Assembly (NCBI GenBank): GCA_016292295.1
Contig: JADNEJ010000457.1
Span: 4,012 to 12,531 of the forward strand
Direction of reading: 5' to 3'
DNA from: Candidatus Thiodictyon intracellulare
GTDB lineage: Bacteria; Pseudomonadota; Gammaproteobacteria; Chromatiales; Chromatiaceae
DNA: 8,520 nt
The position numbers and the translations under genes are program-made. Below, piece by piece: positions 6,710 through 8,520 of the stretch. A model generated the notes under the pieces. The model did no database searches and was not told the origin of the DNA. It was given only the letters and a program-made list of their open reading frames with translations. Each line of letters begins with the position of its first letter. Position 1 is the first letter of the stretch.

Positions 6710-7723
6710 GTGGCCCCACACATCGCTCGCCCGGTCCTCGGCCCGGAGTCCGCGGACACGGCGCTGCCGGAGTTCCCGTCGTCCGTCGCGCAGATCCTCG
6801 CCCCCGTCCTGGATGATCCCGCCGGTCCGTACACAATCGAGCGGTCTTTCCTGGCCTTGCGCATCCAGCTTGCCCACGGCGGCGTCACCCGCCGCCAGGC
6901 CGCCCGGCTTCTTCAGCACTGGCAAGAATCCTTCAAAGCACTGTGGCCGGCACTCGCCTGGCTCGCTGACCTGCACTTGACGGTGCGCACCGCCACCGGC
7001 TACGGCAGTCTGCGCGGACTCGACACCGTGCTCGCGCCTCTGACCTCGCCGCCGTCCGCCCCCATCGCTCCCGCCTTCGCGGCCCAGGATGCAGTAATCG
7101 GATCGAGGCCGCGTTGCCACCGGCCGACCGTCCGACGCCCAGCCCCCAAGCCGCTGAAGCGCCTCAAGACCCTGCTCGCGCGCCTCGCCGACGGGACCGC
7201 GGACCCGACTCCGGACCAGCCCGCGGGTACCAAACGGGTCCTTTTTCCTGCTCGACGGACTGGTCCGCTGCGCAAGAAGCTGCTGCGCCAGAATACCGAA
7301 GAGGGCGAGCGCGTCGCCAACCCCTTCGTCGACAAGGTCGCGCGCCTGTCCGAAGGGCTGCCGCTCTATGTCGAATACGTCATCGACGACATCTTGGCCA
7401 ACAATTATCGAATCCTCGACGCCGGTGAGTCGCTGCCGCCGAGCCTCGATGCATACCACGAGAAACTGCTTCGATGGCTGGGCATCGGCGACCTTCACCA
7501 AGTCCTCACCCCGCTCGCCGCCACCCTGGCCGTGGCCCGCGAGCCGCTGTCCGCCCCGGCCCTGGCGGACCTGCTCCACCGGCGCGGCGAGTTGGTGCCC
7601 GCGAGCGAGCCCGGCATCGCCCTGGTCCGCCGGGTGCTCGGCGCCATCCAGACCATGCTGCGCGCTGCGCGCACACCGGAGGGTGAGCCGGGTTATGTCC
7701 TCTATCACTACTCGCTTGCCTAG
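6710..7723 (+). pseudogene. Degraded NTPase core fragment of the STAND gene
   Basis: This open piece (337 codons) begins at a GTG directly after TAG 6707 and continues the frame of the SAM piece. It contains a helical part up to about 7020 (SFLALRIQLAHGG, RQAARLLQHWQESFKALWPA, LADLHLTVRTATGYGSLRGLD). A scrambled, Pro/Arg-rich stretch follows at 7060-7200, where the P-loop would be expected. Then come KRVLF with Walker B just out of frame, LRKKLLRQNTEEGERVANPF, DKVARLSEGLPLYVEYVIDD and PPSLDAYHEKLLRWLGIGDL, then LTPLAATLAVAREPLSAPAL, a winged-helix-like segment typical of STAND ATPases. The motif GLPLYVEYVI recalls the G-x-P sensor region of this class. It ends at TAG 7721 in YHYSLA-stop-HMA, where a Gln codon is likely ancestral. 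Confidence 0.7.
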
Positions 7724-7726
7724 CAC

Positions 7727-8149
7727 ATGGCACGCGAGAAGTCCGAAAGCCGGTACGCAGTCTCCAGCGCCCATCGCTACCTCGCAAGTCAGGTCGAGAC
7801 CGTCCGCTCGGGACCGTTGGCGCCCTATCTGCTCCGGCGTGGGATCGAACACCTGCTGGAGGTCGGGCGCCCGGATACCACCCTGACACTGTTGCCTCGC
7901 TTCGACTATCTGATGGACCGGTTGCGCACTTTGCCTAACCCGGACGGCGTTCTGGGCCTCGGTGAAGACTGGCGCGCGACGCTGCGCCTGAGCCCGATCC
8001 CCGACCACGCTACCCGGCTCTGGGAGTCGTTCTACCGCGAGCGCGAGCACATCCTGCCGAGCACATCCTGCGGCGAGGCGACTGGCGCTGGCCCGCTTAC
8101 CAGATCCTGCATGTCCTTCCGGCAAGGCTGCATGAAATCCCGTCCCTGA
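7727..8149 (+). pseudogene. C-terminal helical fragment of the STAND gene
   Basis: Starting one base after TAG 7721 (its first in-frame ATG is at 7727), this piece continues the same frame. AHRYLASQVETVRSGPLAPY, LLRRGIEHLLEVGRPDTTLT and RFDYLMDRLRTLPN form the helical region that follows the winged helix in STAND proteins. At WESFYREREHILP the 14-bp duplication shifts the frame, and the last ~27 residues are spurious. Skipping one repeat unit restores HILRRGDWRWPAYQILHVLP. I remember this layout from large WD40-bearing STAND proteins of purple sulfur bacteria; no search was made. The stop of the restored frame (TAG 8155) lies two bases before the insertion sequence, so the native C-terminus is missing. 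Confidence 0.65.
8044..8071 (+). repeat. Perfect 14-bp tandem duplication
   Basis: CGAGCACATCCTGC occurs twice in direct succession, at 8044-8057 and 8058-8071. Since 14 is not a multiple of three it shifts the reading frame. Removing one copy restores a protein-like continuation of the STAND fragment. Confidence 0.9.
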
Positions 8150-8183
8150 CCCGGTAGCGTAAGAGCCCCGTTTTTGGTGATCC

Positions 8184-8188
8184 GGAGG
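8184..8188 (+). promoter_or_regulatory. Ribosome binding site GGAGG for the IS66-like gene
   Basis: GGAGG stands seven bases before the ATG at 8196. This strong Shine-Dalgarno match fixes the start codon. Confidence 0.75.
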
Positions 8189-8195
8189 CTCCACG

Positions 8196-8520
8196 ATGTC
8201 ACTGTCACTCCCCGCCGCTGCCGATCTGGCACAGACAGCCGCGGCCTTTACCCACTGGCGCAGCACCACGCCCGTGGGCGTGCGCATTCCCACGGACCGC
8301 TGGGCACAAGCGGTGGCACTGACTGGCCGCCATGGGGTGAGCAAGGTCGCCGCGACCCTGCGGCTGGCCTACGCCGGTTTGAAGCGGCGACTGACGGCGC
8401 CTGTGCCGGCGCCCAGCGCGGCGTCGCCGGCCTTTGTGGAAATGATGCTGGGTTTAGCACCGTCTGGGCCGGGCTGCGTGCTGACCCTATCCGACGCGCG
8501 TGGTCGTTCGCTGCGCATTG
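8196..8520 (+). CDS. IS66 accessory protein TnpA-like (partial, runs off the window)
   Basis: The first 108 residues are present. An N-terminal segment with FTHWRSTTPVGVRIPTDRWA is followed by a helix-turn-helix (about 46-66, RHGVSKVAATLRLAYAGLKR). A Pro/Ala linker leads to SPAFVEM and the start of a beta-rich part (GCVLTLSDARGRSLRI). The pattern W-R ... IP-x-x-x-W ... HGVS-x-VA-x-x-L-x-L-x-Y-x-x-LK-x-R ... FVE is that of the small first ORF carried by many IS66-family elements upstream of tnpB and the transposase. It is thought to bind DNA and assist transposition; by itself it lacks a catalytic domain. The gene is intact as far as visible, unlike the plus-strand genes just before it, which fits a recent arrival. 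Confidence 0.7.
   Translation, partial: MSLSLPAAADLAQTAAAFTHWRSTTPVGVRIPTDRWAQAVALTGRHGVSKVAATLRLAYAGLKRRLTAPVPAPSAASPAFVEMMLGLAPSGPGCVLTLSDARGRSLRI

Larger units (their letters stand above)
6251..8157 (+). pseudogene. SAM-domain STAND ATPase gene, disrupted by stops, frameshifts and an insertion sequence
   Basis: One reading frame runs from ATG 6251 almost to the end of this span and reads as continuous protein across four stops: TAG 6263, TGA 6692, TAG 6707 and TAG 7721. In order it encodes an N-terminal SAM domain, a helical linker, the remains of a STAND/AAA-type NTPase and the winged-helix and helical part that follows it. A P-loop (G-x4-GK-S/T) is not visible in any frame. The Walker B-like VLFLLDGL appears only if one T is removed from the T5 run at 7242-7246. 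A 14-bp tandem duplication (8044-8071) shifts the end out of frame; without it the sequence reads RRGDWRWPAYQILHVLP to TAG 8155. STAND proteins of this kind are signal-sensing switches in signalling or defence and often end in WD40 or TPR repeats. Here any such repeats are cut off by the IS66-like element at 8159. Confidence 0.8.
8159..8520 (+). mobile_element. IS66-family insertion sequence, left end (partial)
   Basis: The element is inferred to begin at 8159 with GTAAGAGCCCCGTTTTTGG. IS66-family ends characteristically start with GTAA and are flanked by 8-bp target duplications. The candidate target sequence to its left is CCGGTAGC (8151-8158). The first gene of the element starts 37 bases inside. 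The right end and the other transposition genes lie beyond the window, so neither the terminal repeat nor the target duplication can be confirmed. Confidence 0.6.

Noticed and set aside
6575..8344. Minus-strand open frame of 589 codons, the longest open frame over the damaged block
   Set aside because: It lies antisense to the STAND remnant in the codon-aligned frame, where GC-rich genes rarely give stops. It crosses the inferred IS66 boundary at 8159 and shows no recognisable domain, so it cannot be an old gene.
1..8520. CRISPR array, tRNA or rRNA gene
   Set aside because: No regularly spaced repeats, no cloverleaf with a CCA-type end and no rRNA-like sequence was seen on reading.

Overview
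The window is GC-rich DNA with dense coding. It looks gammaproteobacterial, and the mix of content suggests a purple sulfur bacterium (Chromatiaceae-like). That placement is an inference from the Tex protein, the DUF4351-type remnant, the large STAND ATPase gene and an IS66-like element; no marker gene is present to prove it.

Layout. Positions 1-394 hold a direct duplication of the last ~60 codons of tex. The intact tex gene, coding for a transcription accessory protein with an S1 domain, runs on the minus strand from 2578 to 215. A 179-bp divergent intergenic region separates it from a plus-strand Sfp-type 4'-phosphopantetheinyl transferase gene (2758-3477), which is complete but altered at two motif residues. 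These two genes are the healthy, housekeeping-like part.

From about 3496 to 8157 nearly everything on the plus strand looks damaged. There is a frameshifted DUF4351-like remnant (3496-3688). An unknown gene follows that starts with a good ribosome binding site at 3753, shifts frame near 4038-4057 and continues to 5157. A two-transmembrane CorA-like protein (5275-6120) lies in the same frame as the unknown gene, with only two TAG codons between them. After a small REP-like double hairpin (6121-6184) comes a SAM-domain plus STAND-ATPase gene (6251-8157). It is broken by three TAGs, one TGA, a lost P-loop, a frameshift at its Walker B motif and a 14-bp tandem duplication. Its 3' end is cut off by the left end of an IS66-like insertion sequence (8159 onward, running out of the window).

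How it fits together. The block 3496-8157 reads best as a degraded accessory island. A signalling or conflict-type STAND ATPase, a membrane-anchored CorA-like protein and an unknown partner lie side by side on one strand and may once have worked together. This is inferred from adjacency and domain type only. Five of the six in-frame stops in the block are TAG, and the single-base frame changes sit at homopolymers. So two alternatives to plain decay, amber readthrough and assembly error, should be excluded.
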